From: JAIOSF01 sp047159865 | Lineage (GTDB): Bacteria > Campylobacterota > Campylobacteria > Campylobacterales > Arcobacteraceae | Length of the DNA: 64,000 nucleotides | Reading direction: 5' to 3' | Assembly: GCF_047159865.1 (NCBI RefSeq) | Contig: NZ_AP038804.1 | Span: forward strand, 1,550,001 to 1,614,000 | Shown: positions 27,924 through 37,600 of the stretch, piece by piece | How the letters are laid out: each line of letters starts with the position of its first letter | Position numbering within the stretch: the first letter of the stretch is position 1 | Translations under genes and position numbers: made by a program | The notes under the pieces: model-generated | Seen by the model: the letters and a program-made list of their open reading frames with translations, nothing else | The model's database searches: none | What the model was told of the DNA's origin: nothing

Positions 27924-28652
27924 ATGACAATAACAAAATATAATGCAAGTGGAAACACTTTTGTAATATTTCATACGAATATAAAAGAGGATTATAGCAA
28001 ATTAGCTATTAAGTTATGTGAAAGTGAAAATACGGATGGACTAATAGTTGTTGTTCCACATGAGTTATATGACTTTGAATGGCTTTTTTATAATAATGAT
28101 GGTTCAACAGCATCCATGTGTGGTAATGGTACACGAGCTGTTGCACATTATGCATTTGCTAATAATCTTGCAAACAAAAAAGTAAAGTTTTTAACGGGTG
28201 CAGGAGAGATACAGTGTAATGTTGATGGAGATATTGTTGAAACAACTATGCCTAAACCAACAAAATTAAATGACACTTTTAGTGAACTTGGGTTTTCGTG
28301 GTATATGATTGATACAGGTGTTCCCCATTTAGTAACAATTGTTGATGACTTGGAACAATTTAATTTAGATATTTGTTCACAAATGAGATACAAATATAAT
28401 GCCAATGTAAATTTTGCAAAAGTTGAAAATGGAACATTACAGGTTAGAACATATGAACGAGGTGTTGAAAACGAAACACAAGCCTGTGGAACTGGTATGA
28501 CAGCGTGTTTCTTAAGAGCATTTGAGCTTGGATTGGTTGAATCATCAGCTGAAGTTTTTCCTACAAGTCAAGAACAACTTATTTTATCTAAAGATGAAAA
28601 AGGACTCTATTTTAAGGGTAAAGTTACTAAAGAATACACTAGGGAGATATGA
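27924..28652 (+). CDS. dapF: Diaminopimelate epimerase
   Basis: A 242-residue cofactor-independent racemase converting LL- to meso-diaminopimelate for lysine and peptidoglycan. The two catalytic cysteines are C66 (ASMCGNGTR) and C188 (TQACGTGM). It is about 30 residues shorter than E. coli DapF, as in other Campylobacterota. Its stop overlaps the next start by four bases. Confidence 0.95.
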   Translation: MTITKYNASGNTFVIFHTNIKEDYSKLAIKLCESENTDGLIVVVPHELYDFEWLFYNNDGSTASMCGNGTRAVAHYAFANNLANKKVKFLTGAGEIQCNVDGDIVETTMPKPTKLNDTFSELGFSWYMIDTGVPHLVTIVDDLEQFNLDICSQMRYKYNANVNFAKVENGTLQVRTYERGVENETQACGTGMTACFLRAFELGLVESSAEVFPTSQEQLILSKDEKGLYFKGKVTKEYTREI

Positions 28653-29431
28653 TGGTTTATAAAAAAACTGTTTATATACTTCTTCTTTTTTCAGTATTTT
28701 TTACTGCTTGTGATGATTCAAAAGTTAGAACTTTGGATGATAACTTTCTTGATACAAAATTAGGAACAATAGAAAAACAAAAACTTGTTGTCTCTTTACC
28801 AAAGAAAATTGAAGTTGCTCCTGTACTTGAAGACAAACCTTTAAGTGTAAGTGAAAAGAAGCAAAGATTTAAGGATATTTTAGTTCCTATTGCTCAGTCA
28901 GTATATGAGCGTTTAGAGATGAGATATGTTACTGTAAAAAACGATATTAAAAACGGTACAAATAAAGAATATATAGAACAACTAAAAAAAGAATATAAAG
29001 CACCAACAGATGAAAAACTTTTACATGCTTTAAAACCCCATCCTATAAGTATAGTATTAGCCCAAGCAGCAGCAGAAAGTGCTTGGCTAACTTCTCGATT
29101 TACAAAAGAAGCTTACAATATTTTTGGTGTTTGGTCATTTAATAAAAATGAACCAAGAATTGCAGCTTCAGGACTGCGTGGTGATAAAACAATTTATTTA
29201 AAAAAATATAAAACTTTACAAGCTGCTGTTGAAGACTATTATAAAAATATTGCAAGAAATTGGGCGTATGAAGAGTTTCGTAAACAAAGAACATTAACAA
29301 ATGATCCTTATATCTTAACAGATCACTTAGGAAGTTATTCTGAAAAAAAAGAGGTATATACTGAACTTTTAAAATCAATGATTGAATATAATGAATTTCA
29401 TGAATATGATATAAAAAGTGGTAAAAGATGA
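28649..29431 (+). CDS. Glucosaminidase/Bax-type lipoprotein
   Basis: A 260-residue lipoprotein with a lipobox ending FFTAC (Cys at about 24), a basic linker, then a mannosyl-glycoprotein endo-beta-N-acetylglucosaminidase-type domain (about 130-255). The catalytic Glu lies in AQAAAESAW, followed by YNIFGVWSF. Relatives such as Bax cut peptidoglycan glycan strands. ATGATG gives two possible starts. It overlaps dapF and lpxB by four bases each, an envelope-themed operon. Confidence 0.85.
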   Translation: MMVYKKTVYILLLFSVFFTACDDSKVRTLDDNFLDTKLGTIEKQKLVVSLPKKIEVAPVLEDKPLSVSEKKQRFKDILVPIAQSVYERLEMRYVTVKNDIKNGTNKEYIEQLKKEYKAPTDEKLLHALKPHPISIVLAQAAAESAWLTSRFTKEAYNIFGVWSFNKNEPRIAASGLRGDKTIYLKKYKTLQAAVEDYYKNIARNWAYEEFRKQRTLTNDPYILTDHLGSYSEKKEVYTELLKSMIEYNEFHEYDIKSGKR

Positions 29432-30483
29432 AGCTTTTAGTATGTGCACTAGAAACTTCTTCCAATATACATCTAAAAGAGTTACTAAAAGAGTTCGATA
29501 ACACCATTGAACTAGTTGGTATCTTTGATAAATCATTAGGAAATCCTACTTATGATGTTACTCAATTAGCTGTGATGGGTTTTTTAGATGTCCTAAAAAA
29601 ACTACCTTCATTGTTAAAAATCAATAATGAGATGGTGAAATTAGCCAGTTCTGTTGATAAAGTTTTATTGATTGATTCTTCAGGTTTTAATCTTCCATTA
29701 GCAAAAAAAATCAAAAAAAAATATCCAAATAAAGAGATTATTTATTATATTTTACCTCAAGCATGGGCATGGAAAAAAAAACGAATACCTATCATTGAAG
29801 CTAATTGTGATACTTTATGTTCAATATTACCTTTTGAAAAAGAGTTTTATAATAAACAAGAGATGATACACTATGTTGGTCATCCTTTATTGGATGAGAT
29901 TAAGAATTTTAAAAAGCAACCTTCAAATAGTAATAAAATTGCCTTTATGCCGGGTAGTAGAAAAGGTGAAATTACAAAACTTCTTCCGATATATAAAGAA
30001 CTTGCATCACAAATAAACAAAGAGGCAATTTTGATCATACCTCCATATTTTACTGAGGAAACAATTTCATCTTTATATGGGGATATATCAATGTTTACAA
30101 AAACAAAAGATGCTCATAAAACATTAGAAGAGGTTGATTTTGCTTTTATTTGTAGTGGAACAGCAACTTTAGAAGCAGCACTTATTGGAACTCCTTTTAT
30201 TTTGAGTTACATTGCTAAACCATTTGATTATTTTATAGTTAAGAATCTTATAAAAATAAAATATATCGGACTTGCAAATATATTTTTTGAAAAAATGGGC
30301 AAAGAACCAATTCATGAAGAGTTCATACAAAATGATGTGACAGTTGAAAACTTGCTACTTGCCTATAACTCTACAAGCAACGAAAAATTTCTTGAAAATT
30401 CAAGATTACTTAGAAAATATCTAAAATATGGTAGTTCAAAAAATGTTGCATCTTTAATTAATCAAAAATTAAGCAAGAATTAA
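29428..30483 (+). CDS. lpxB: Lipid-A-disaccharide synthase
   Basis: A 351-residue GT19 glycosyltransferase joining UDP-2,3-diacylglucosamine with lipid X on the inner face of the cytoplasmic membrane. Seen are the IDSSGFNLPLAKKIK segment, PQAWAWKKKR, the MPGSRKGEI motif and the nucleotide-binding CSGTATLEAALIGTP region. It ends the dapF-glucosaminidase-lpxB unit. Confidence 0.95.
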   Translation: MKLLVCALETSSNIHLKELLKEFDNTIELVGIFDKSLGNPTYDVTQLAVMGFLDVLKKLPSLLKINNEMVKLASSVDKVLLIDSSGFNLPLAKKIKKKYPNKEIIYYILPQAWAWKKKRIPIIEANCDTLCSILPFEKEFYNKQEMIHYVGHPLLDEIKNFKKQPSNSNKIAFMPGSRKGEITKLLPIYKELASQINKEAILIIPPYFTEETISSLYGDISMFTKTKDAHKTLEEVDFAFICSGTATLEAALIGTPFILSYIAKPFDYFIVKNLIKIKYIGLANIFFEKMGKEPIHEEFIQNDVTVENLLLAYNSTSNEKFLENSRLLRKYLKYGSSKNVASLINQKLSKN

Positions 30484-30484
30484 T

Positions 30485-30490
30485 TATAAT
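30485..30490 (+). promoter_or_regulatory. Putative -10 of the rpmJ-rplQ operon
   Basis: TATAAT directly after the lpxB stop and 130 bases before rpmJ. The leader between them contains no obvious stable hairpin. Confidence 0.45.
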
Positions 30491-30619
30491 CCAATTCCAT
30501 TTTCTATAGCCAAGGGAAGTTTTTATAAAACTTTACAATAGGTTTTATAAAGAGTTGGTAGAAAACAATAGTTTTTTGCCTGTAATAGAAATTTGGAAAA
30601 AAAATTAAAGGACATTTTT

Positions 30620-30733
30620 ATGAAAGTAAGAGCTTCAGTTAAAAAAATGTGTGACAAATGTAAAATTGTCAAAAGAAAAGGTGTTACAAGAGTAATCTGT
30701 GAGATCAAAAAACACAAACAAAGACAAGGATAG
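30620..30733 (+). CDS. rpmJ: 50S ribosomal protein L36
   Basis: A 37-residue L36 of the zinc-binding (C+) type with C11, C14, C27 and H32. AAAGGA lies eight bases before the ATG. It precedes rpsM by three bases, as in the usual infA-rpmJ-rpsM order, but infA is not directly upstream here. Confidence 0.97.
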   Translation: MKVRASVKKMCDKCKIVKRKGVTRVICEIKKHKQRQG

Positions 30734-30736
30734 ACC

Positions 30737-31105
30737 ATGGCAAGAATTGCTGGTACAGACTTACCAAACAAAAAAAGAATGGAGTATGCTTTAACTTATA
30801 TCTTCGGTATTGGTTTACATACATCAAGATTAATCTTAGATGCTACAGGTATATCTTATGATAAAAGAGCTCATGAGCTTACAGAAGGTGAAGTAGCTGC
30901 TATAAGAAATGAGATCCAAGAAAACTATATGGTTGAGGGTGATCTTAGAAAAAAAGTTGCTATGGATATTAAAGCTTTAATGGCTTTAGGATCTTATAGA
31001 GGTTTAAGACACAGAAGAGGTTTACCATGTAGAGGGCAAAAGACTAAAACTAATGCTCGAACAAGAAAAGGTAAAAAGAAAACTGTTGGCGCAGCGGCTA
31101 AATAA
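30737..31105 (+). CDS. rpsM: 30S ribosomal protein S13
   Basis: A 122-residue S13 of the 30S head, contacting the P-site tRNA and L5. The MARIAGTDLPNKKR start, the YIFGIG helix-hairpin-helix segment and the RGLRHRRGLPCRGQKTKTNART tail, given here as key pieces RHRRGLP and RGQKT, are typical. Length is normal. Confidence 0.98.
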   Translation: MARIAGTDLPNKKRMEYALTYIFGIGLHTSRLILDATGISYDKRAHELTEGEVAAIRNEIQENYMVEGDLRKKVAMDIKALMALGSYRGLRHRRGLPCRGQKTKTNARTRKGKKKTVGAAAK

Positions 31106-31114
31106 GGATAATTA

Positions 31115-31507
31115 ATGGCGAAAAGAAAAGTAACTAGAAAAAAAGTTGTTAAAAAGAATATTGCTGACGGTATCGTTCATATTGCAGCTACATTCAATAA
31201 TACAATGGTAACAGTAACTGATAATGCTGGAAATGCTATCTCATGGTCAAGTGCTGGTAACTTAGGTTTTAGAGGAAGTAAAAAATCTACTCCTTTTGCA
31301 GCAACTGCAGCAGTTGAAGATGCAATGCAAAAAGCTATTGAACATGGTATCAAAAATGTTGGTATTAAAGTTCAAGGACCAGGTTCTGGTAGAGATACAG
31401 CTGTTAAAGCAATTGGTGCTATTGAAGGTATCAATGTTAGATGGTTCAAAGATGTTACACCATTACCACATAATGGTTGTAGACCACCAAAACGAAGAAG
31501 AGTGTAA
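31115..31507 (+). CDS. rpsK: 30S ribosomal protein S11
   Basis: A 130-residue S11 of the 30S platform, near the anti-Shine-Dalgarno end of 16S rRNA. Typical pieces are HIAATFNNTMVTVTD, GFRGSKKSTPFAA and the PHNGCRPPKRRRV C-terminus. It lies nine bases after rpsM. Confidence 0.98.
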   Translation: MAKRKVTRKKVVKKNIADGIVHIAATFNNTMVTVTDNAGNAISWSSAGNLGFRGSKKSTPFAATAAVEDAMQKAIEHGIKNVGIKVQGPGSGRDTAVKAIGAIEGINVRWFKDVTPLPHNGCRPPKRRRV

Positions 31508-31518
31508 GGATATAAAGC

Positions 31519-32145
31519 ATGGCAAGATATAGAGGACCAGTTGAAAAACTAGAAAGAAGACTTAATGCTGACCTTGGACTTAAAGGTGAAAGAAGACTAA
31601 ACGGTAAATCTGCTTTAGAAAAAAGACCTTTTGCTCCTGGACAACACGGTCAAAGAAGAACAAAAATATCAGAATATGGTTTACAACTTCAAGAGAAGCA
31701 AAAAGCAAAAATCATTTATGGTGTATCTGAAAAACAATTCAGAAAATACTTCAAAGAAGCGGAAAGAAGAGAAGGTAATACAGGATCTATTCTTATTACT
31801 TTAATTGAAACAAGACTTGATAATGTTGTTTATAGAATGGGATTTGCTACAACTAGAGCAAATGCTAGACAATTTGTAACACATGGGCACATCTTAGTTG
31901 ATGGTCAAAAAGTTGATATCCCTTCTTACATTGTAAAACCAGGTCAAAAAGTTGAAGTAAAAGAGAAATCTAAAACTAATACTCAAATTGTAAGATCATT
32001 AGAACTTACTAACCAAACTGGTATGGTTGAATGGATTGATGTTGATAAAGATAAAGTATTTGGAATATTCTCTAGAATACCAACAAGAGAAGAAGTTGTT
32101 ATCCCAGTTGAAGAAAGACTAATTGTCGAATTATATTCTAAATAA
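31519..32145 (+). CDS. rpsD: 30S ribosomal protein S4
   Basis: A 208-residue S4, a primary 16S rRNA binder for assembly and fidelity. It is the cysteine-free (C-) form at the N-terminus (ARYRGPVEKLERR) and has the S4 RNA-binding domain around 97-160 (RLDNVVYRMGFATTRANARQ). It lies 11 bases after rpsK. Confidence 0.98.
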   Translation: MARYRGPVEKLERRLNADLGLKGERRLNGKSALEKRPFAPGQHGQRRTKISEYGLQLQEKQKAKIIYGVSEKQFRKYFKEAERREGNTGSILITLIETRLDNVVYRMGFATTRANARQFVTHGHILVDGQKVDIPSYIVKPGQKVEVKEKSKTNTQIVRSLELTNQTGMVEWIDVDKDKVFGIFSRIPTREEVVIPVEERLIVELYSK

Positions 32146-32169
32146 TAATAAGCAACAAAGGAAAAATAA

Positions 32170-33174
32170 ATGAAAAAATTTGTAGATGCTCCATTTTTAC
32201 CAACAGAAGTAGAAATTGAACAAATTACTGAAGACAGTGCTAAAATAAGTGCTTTTCCTTTTGAAAGTGGGTATGCTATTACATTAGCACACCCATTAAG
32301 AAGACTTTTAATGAGTAGCTCAGTTGGATACGCTCCAATTGCTGTTAAAGTTGAAGGTGCGAAACATGAATTTGACTCTATTAGAGGTATGCTTGAAGAT
32401 ATTGCAATTTTTATTATAAACCTTAAAGAATTAAGATTTAAAATAAAAGGTGAGGAAGAACAACTAGAGATAGAATATTCTTTCAGTAATGCACAAGAGA
32501 TTAAAGCTTCTGCTTTAGAGAATGATGATGTAGAGATTATAAATGGAGATCACCATTTAGCAACAATTAATAGTGATTGTACGCTTAATTTTTCTATTAT
32601 TATTCAAAAAGGTATTGGGTATGTACCTAGTGAGGATTTAAGAGATTTAATCCCTGCTGATTTTATCCCTGTAGATGCTTTCTTTACACCAGTAAAAAAA
32701 GTAACTTATGATATAGAAAAAATATTAGTAGAAGATAATCCTAACTATGAAAAAGCTGTATTTACAGTTGTAACAGATGGGCAAATTTCTCCTATTGATG
32801 CATTTAAAGAAGCGATAACTACAATGTACTCTCAAATGTCAGTATTTAACAAAGTATTTGATTTATCTGAAGTTAAAATGGTTGAAGCTACAAGTAGTGA
32901 TAGTTCAATAGATTTAAAAGATTTGATTGTAAAAATTGAAGAATTAAATTTAAGTGCAAGAAGTTTTAATTCGCTTGATAGAGCAGGAATTAAATTTGTT
33001 GGTGATTTAGCACTTATGAGTGAAGTTGAAGTTAAAAGTATTAAAAATCTAGGAAAAAAATCTTTAGAAGAAATTTCTGATAAATTTGCAGAGATTGGAT
33101 ATCCAATTGATGGTTCTTTAGATGAAGATACTGCGTCAGCTTTAAGAAAAAAGTTAGAGCAACTAAAAGCTTAA
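32170..33174 (+). CDS. rpoA: RNA polymerase alpha subunit
   Basis: A 334-residue alpha subunit. The N-terminal dimerisation domain (about 1-235) contains GYAITLAHPLRRLLMSS, and the C-terminal domain (about 255-325) has the LNLSARSFNSLDRAGI and LGKKSLEEI segments that contact promoter UP elements and activators. Standard length and place between rpsD and rplQ. Confidence 0.98.
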   Translation: MKKFVDAPFLPTEVEIEQITEDSAKISAFPFESGYAITLAHPLRRLLMSSSVGYAPIAVKVEGAKHEFDSIRGMLEDIAIFIINLKELRFKIKGEEEQLEIEYSFSNAQEIKASALENDDVEIINGDHHLATINSDCTLNFSIIIQKGIGYVPSEDLRDLIPADFIPVDAFFTPVKKVTYDIEKILVEDNPNYEKAVFTVVTDGQISPIDAFKEAITTMYSQMSVFNKVFDLSEVKMVEATSSDSSIDLKDLIVKIEELNLSARSFNSLDRAGIKFVGDLALMSEVEVKSIKNLGKKSLEEISDKFAEIGYPIDGSLDEDTASALRKKLEQLKA

Positions 33175-33193
33175 TAAAAAAAAGGGACGAATA

Positions 33194-33544
33194 ATGAGAC
33201 ATAAGCATGGATATAGAAAGCTTAGTAGAACATCTTCTCATAGAAAAGCATTATTAGCAAATCTTGCAATATGTATGATCGAAAGAGAAAAAATTGAAAC
33301 TACTGTGCCAAAAGCTAAAGAGTTAAAAAGATATATGGAAAAATTAATAACAAAAGCTGCATCTGGTGATTTAAATTCACATAGATTAGTTTTTGCTTCA
33401 TTACAAAGTAAAACTGCTACAAATAAACTTGTAACAGAGATTGCTCCAAAATATGCTGAAAGAAACGGTGGATATACATCAATCGTTAGAACTAGAATCA
33501 GAAGAGGTGATGCTACACAAATGGCTTATATTTCATTTGTTTAG
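33194..33544 (+). CDS. rplQ: 50S ribosomal protein L17
   Basis: A 116-residue L17 near the peptide exit tunnel, starting MRHKHGYRKLSR and containing the LITKAASGD segment. It closes the operon and is followed by a strong terminator. Confidence 0.98.
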   Translation: MRHKHGYRKLSRTSSHRKALLANLAICMIEREKIETTVPKAKELKRYMEKLITKAASGDLNSHRLVFASLQSKTATNKLVTEIAPKYAERNGGYTSIVRTRIRRGDATQMAYISFV

Positions 33545-33566
33545 TATATAGTTAATTCTGTATGAT

Positions 33567-33599
33567 AAAGGTTAGTAGTTTTTCTACTAACCTTTTTTT
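33567..33599 (+). terminator. Intrinsic terminator of the ribosomal protein operon
   Basis: AAAGGTTAGTAG pairs with CTACTAACCTTT around a five-T loop and is followed by a T run. Confidence 0.93.
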
Positions 33600-33672
33600 A
33601 TGTCAAATTTTATTGATACATTTATGATACTTTTTAATGGTATACTTTATAAAATAAAAAAGAGAGTAGAAA

Positions 33673-34602
33673 ATGTACGATGTAAATAAATATTTTCTTA
33701 TTGATAAATCAATAGTCAAAAACAATGATACTTTTATTTTTGATATATATGGAAAAAACTCATTTGAAGATGAACTAATTCAGGTATATGAAAAAGCTCA
33801 AACTCTTACTGAAAAATTATCTAAAACTATTCTTAGTTATAAGTATTTATATGTGGAAAATACACATAGAGATATCTATGATGAATACTATAAAAATAGC
33901 AAACAACAAACAATAATTCCAAAAAATACTAAAAAGTTCTATGAAGATATTGCTTTAAAAATTGATAAACTCTTTGAAAATCCAGAAAAATTAGAAAACC
34001 TTGAACAAACTAAAGAGATAGTTTCTAATATGGTAAGCATAGTCTTAGAAGAGAGTTTTACCGTTTCCTCATTTATATCAATATTAGAATATGAGTATTA
34101 CAATCATACCCATTCTTTGAATGTATGTGTATATTCTTTGTGTTTAGGGAAACAATTAAATCTGACTAAATCTTCGCTTGAAGAGTTAGGTATAGCTGCT
34201 ATTTTACATGATATAGGAAAAACTAAAATAGATCAATCAATAATAAATAAAGATGGAAAACTCAATGAAGTAGAATTTAAAGAGGTTATGAAACATCCTT
34301 TTTATGGTACCTTACTTGCAAAAAAACTAGGGATTAACAACATTAAAATCTTGGAAGGTATTAAATATCATCATGAGAAAATAGATGGCACAGGATATCC
34401 TGATGGATTGTTTGAGAATCAGATTCCATTATATGCAAAAATTATTGGAACATGTGATATTTTCGATGCTTTAACTACAAAAAAAACATATAAAGAATCT
34501 GTATCAACTTTTGATACTTTAATTATGATGAAAAAAGAGATGTCAAAACAATTAGATAGTAAAATAATTAATAGTTTTATTGAAATTTTTAGAAATAAAT
34601 AA
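33673..34602 (+). CDS. HD-GYP domain protein, probable cyclic-di-GMP phosphodiesterase
   Basis: A 309-residue cytoplasmic protein. The N-terminal 125 residues have no recognised fold. The HD-GYP domain (about 140-305) keeps the metal pair H179-D180 (HDIGKTK) and the full HHEKIDGTGYP signature at 233-243, so it should hydrolyse cyclic-di-GMP. There is no receiver or PAS domain. The gene stands alone with its own promoter region after the ribosomal operon terminator and a GAGAG-type ribosome site. Confidence 0.9.
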   Translation: MYDVNKYFLIDKSIVKNNDTFIFDIYGKNSFEDELIQVYEKAQTLTEKLSKTILSYKYLYVENTHRDIYDEYYKNSKQQTIIPKNTKKFYEDIALKIDKLFENPEKLENLEQTKEIVSNMVSIVLEESFTVSSFISILEYEYYNHTHSLNVCVYSLCLGKQLNLTKSSLEELGIAAILHDIGKTKIDQSIINKDGKLNEVEFKEVMKHPFYGTLLAKKLGINNIKILEGIKYHHEKIDGTGYPDGLFENQIPLYAKIIGTCDIFDALTTKKTYKESVSTFDTLIMMKKEMSKQLDSKIINSFIEIFRNK

Positions 34603-34674
34603 TATTCTATTTTATCATTCATATAATAGTTTTTTTTAATCCTCAATATATTAATAATAAGATAAAATAAGCTT

Positions 34675-37600
34675 ATGTCTACAAATAAAACTCAACAATT
34701 TACACATTTACATTTACATACAGAATATTCAATGCTTGATGGTGCTAATAAAATTAAAGTACTAGCAAAAAAAATCAAAGAACTTGGTATGACAAGTGTT
34801 GCTATGACTGATCATGGTAATATGTTTGGTACAATAGATTTTTATAACACTATGAAAAAAGAGGGTATCAAACCTATTATTGGGATGGAAGCTTATCTTC
34901 ACAATCAAGATGAAATAGGTGATAAATCTACTAAGCAAAGATTTCATTTGTGTTTATATGCAAAAAATGATGTAGGATATAAAAATCTTATGTATTTGAG
35001 TTCTCAAGCATATATGCATGGATTTTATTATTATCCAAGAATAAACAAAAAAATGTTACGAGAAAATTCAGAAGGTTTGGTCTGTACTGCTGCTTGTTTA
35101 CAAGGTGAAATAAACTGGCACTTAAATTTAAATAACCCAAGAAATGTAAAAAATGGTGCAAAAGGATATGAGGAAGCTAAAAGAATTGCTCTTGAATATA
35201 AAGATATTTTTGGAGATGATTTTTATCTTGAAATTATGAGACATGGTATTGTTGACCAGCATTTTATTGACAAACAAATTATTCAGATAAGCCAAGAAAC
35301 TGGTATTAGAATTGTTGCGACTAACGATACTCATTATACCAATCCAAAAGATGCAGAAGCACATGAAGCATTTATGTGTATTGCAATGAATAAACTGTAT
35401 GATGATCCAAATAGAATGCGTCATAGTGTTCATGAATTTTATGTAAAATCTCCTGCTCAAATGGCATTGCTTTATGCAGATATTCCAGAAGCAATAGAAG
35501 CTACACAAGAGATTGCAGATAAGTGTAATTTAGAGATAAAATTAGGTGATCCTACTCCTCCTAATTTTAAATTTACTAGAGAAAAAGCGGCACTTTTTAA
35601 TTTGGATCTACCAGAACCTGACTTAGAGTATAGTTTAGAGAATGATAAAGTACTTTTTATTGATGAGTGTAGAAGAGGACTTGAGGAACGACTCAAAATT
35701 GTAGATGCTTCAAGGCATCAAGAATACAAAGATAGACTACAAGTGGAAATTGATATTATTAATAATATGAAATTTCCAGGTTATATGCTTATTGTTTGGG
35801 ATTTTGTTGAGTATGGAAAATCTATCGGAGTACCTGTTGGTCCTGGTCGTGGTTCAGCTGCTGGAAGTTTAGTTGCTTTTGCTTTAAAAATTACAGATAT
35901 TGACCCAATCCCTTATGGACTTCTTTTTGAGAGATTTCTAAATCCAGAAAGAGTATCTATGCCAGATATTGATATGGATTTTTGTCAAGGAAGAAGGCAA
36001 GAGGTTATTGACTATGTTGTTGAAAAATATGGTCGAGCCAATGTTGCACAAATTATTACTTTTGGTAAGTTGCTAGCAAAAGGGGTTATCCGAGATGTTG
36101 CTCGAGTTCTTGATATGCCATATTCTCAAGCAGATGCAATGGCAAAACTTATTCCTGATGAACTAGGAATTAATCTTGCAGATTCATGGGAGAAAGAACC
36201 AAAAATTAAAGAGCTGTGTGATATGGATCCAAAAGCTGCTAGAGTATGGGAATATGCTGTAGCTCTTGAAGGTTTAAATAGAAATGCAGGGACACATGCA
36301 GCTGGTGTTGTTATATCAAACGAAGCTTTATGGAAAAAAACTCCACTTTTTAAACCCTCAGGACTTGATACTTTAGCGACACAATACAACGGTAAATATG
36401 TTGAAGATGTTGATTTGATTAAGTTTGACTTCTTGGGCTTAAAAACTTTAACAGTAATTGAAGGTGCTTTACAACTTATAGAACATCGACATAATAAACG
36501 GATAGACTTTACCCTAGAAGATGTAAACAATAAAGATGTATACGATCTTATTTGTACAGGAAATACAATAGGTTTATTTCAAATAGAATCATCAGGTATG
36601 CAAGATTTATGTAAGCGTTTAAAACCATCGAACTTTGAGGATATTATTGCGGTTTTAGCATTATATCGTCCAGGTCCAATGGAGTCAGGTATGCTTGATG
36701 ACTTTATTGATAGAAAACATGGTCGTGCTGAGATTAACTACTTTTATGATGAGTTTGATGAACCTTTACGACCAATATTAGAACCAACTTATGGGGTAAT
36801 TGTATATCAAGAGCAGGTTATGCAGATTGTTCAAGTTATTGGTGGATTTTCACTTGGTGGCGCTGACTTAGTACGGCGTGCTATGGGTAAAAAAATTAAA
36901 GAAGAGATGGATAGACTTAAAGAAGAGTTTGCAGATGGTGGAGTAAAAAAAGGGTATGTAAGAACACACTGTGAAGAGCTTTTTGATTTGATTGTTAAGT
37001 TTGCTGGATATGGTTTCAATAAATCACATAGTGCTGCTTATGCAATGGTAACTTTTTATACGAGTTATTTAAAATGTTACTATCCTACAGAGTTTATGGC
37101 TTCATTACTTACTCTTGAAAAAGACAATACCGATAAAGTTGTTAAATATGTTGATGAAGTTAAAAGAATGGGATATGACCTAGTTCCTCCAGATATTAAT
37201 AAATCTTTTTTAGTATTTAGTGCAGATACTATTGATGATAAAGAGGTTGTATTGTTTGGTATGGGTGCTTTAAAAGGTGCAGGGGATGTTGCTATTAACT
37301 CTATTATCAAGTCAAGGCAAGAGGGTGAGTTTGAAAACTTAAGCGATTTTGTAAGTAGAATTGATAGTAGTAAAGTAAATAAACGAGTTATTGAAACTTT
37401 GATTAGATCTGGGGCTTTTGACAATTTTGGATACACAAGAAAAGCACTTCTCATGCAAGTTGAAGATATAGTTGAAGCAGCAGGAAAAGCCGCACAAGCC
37501 AAAAAACAAGCAGTTGGTTCACTTTTTGGTGATGATGAAGATATGACAAAAGTTGAAGTGACTATAAATGATATGCCTGAGTATGATGATAAAGAGATTC

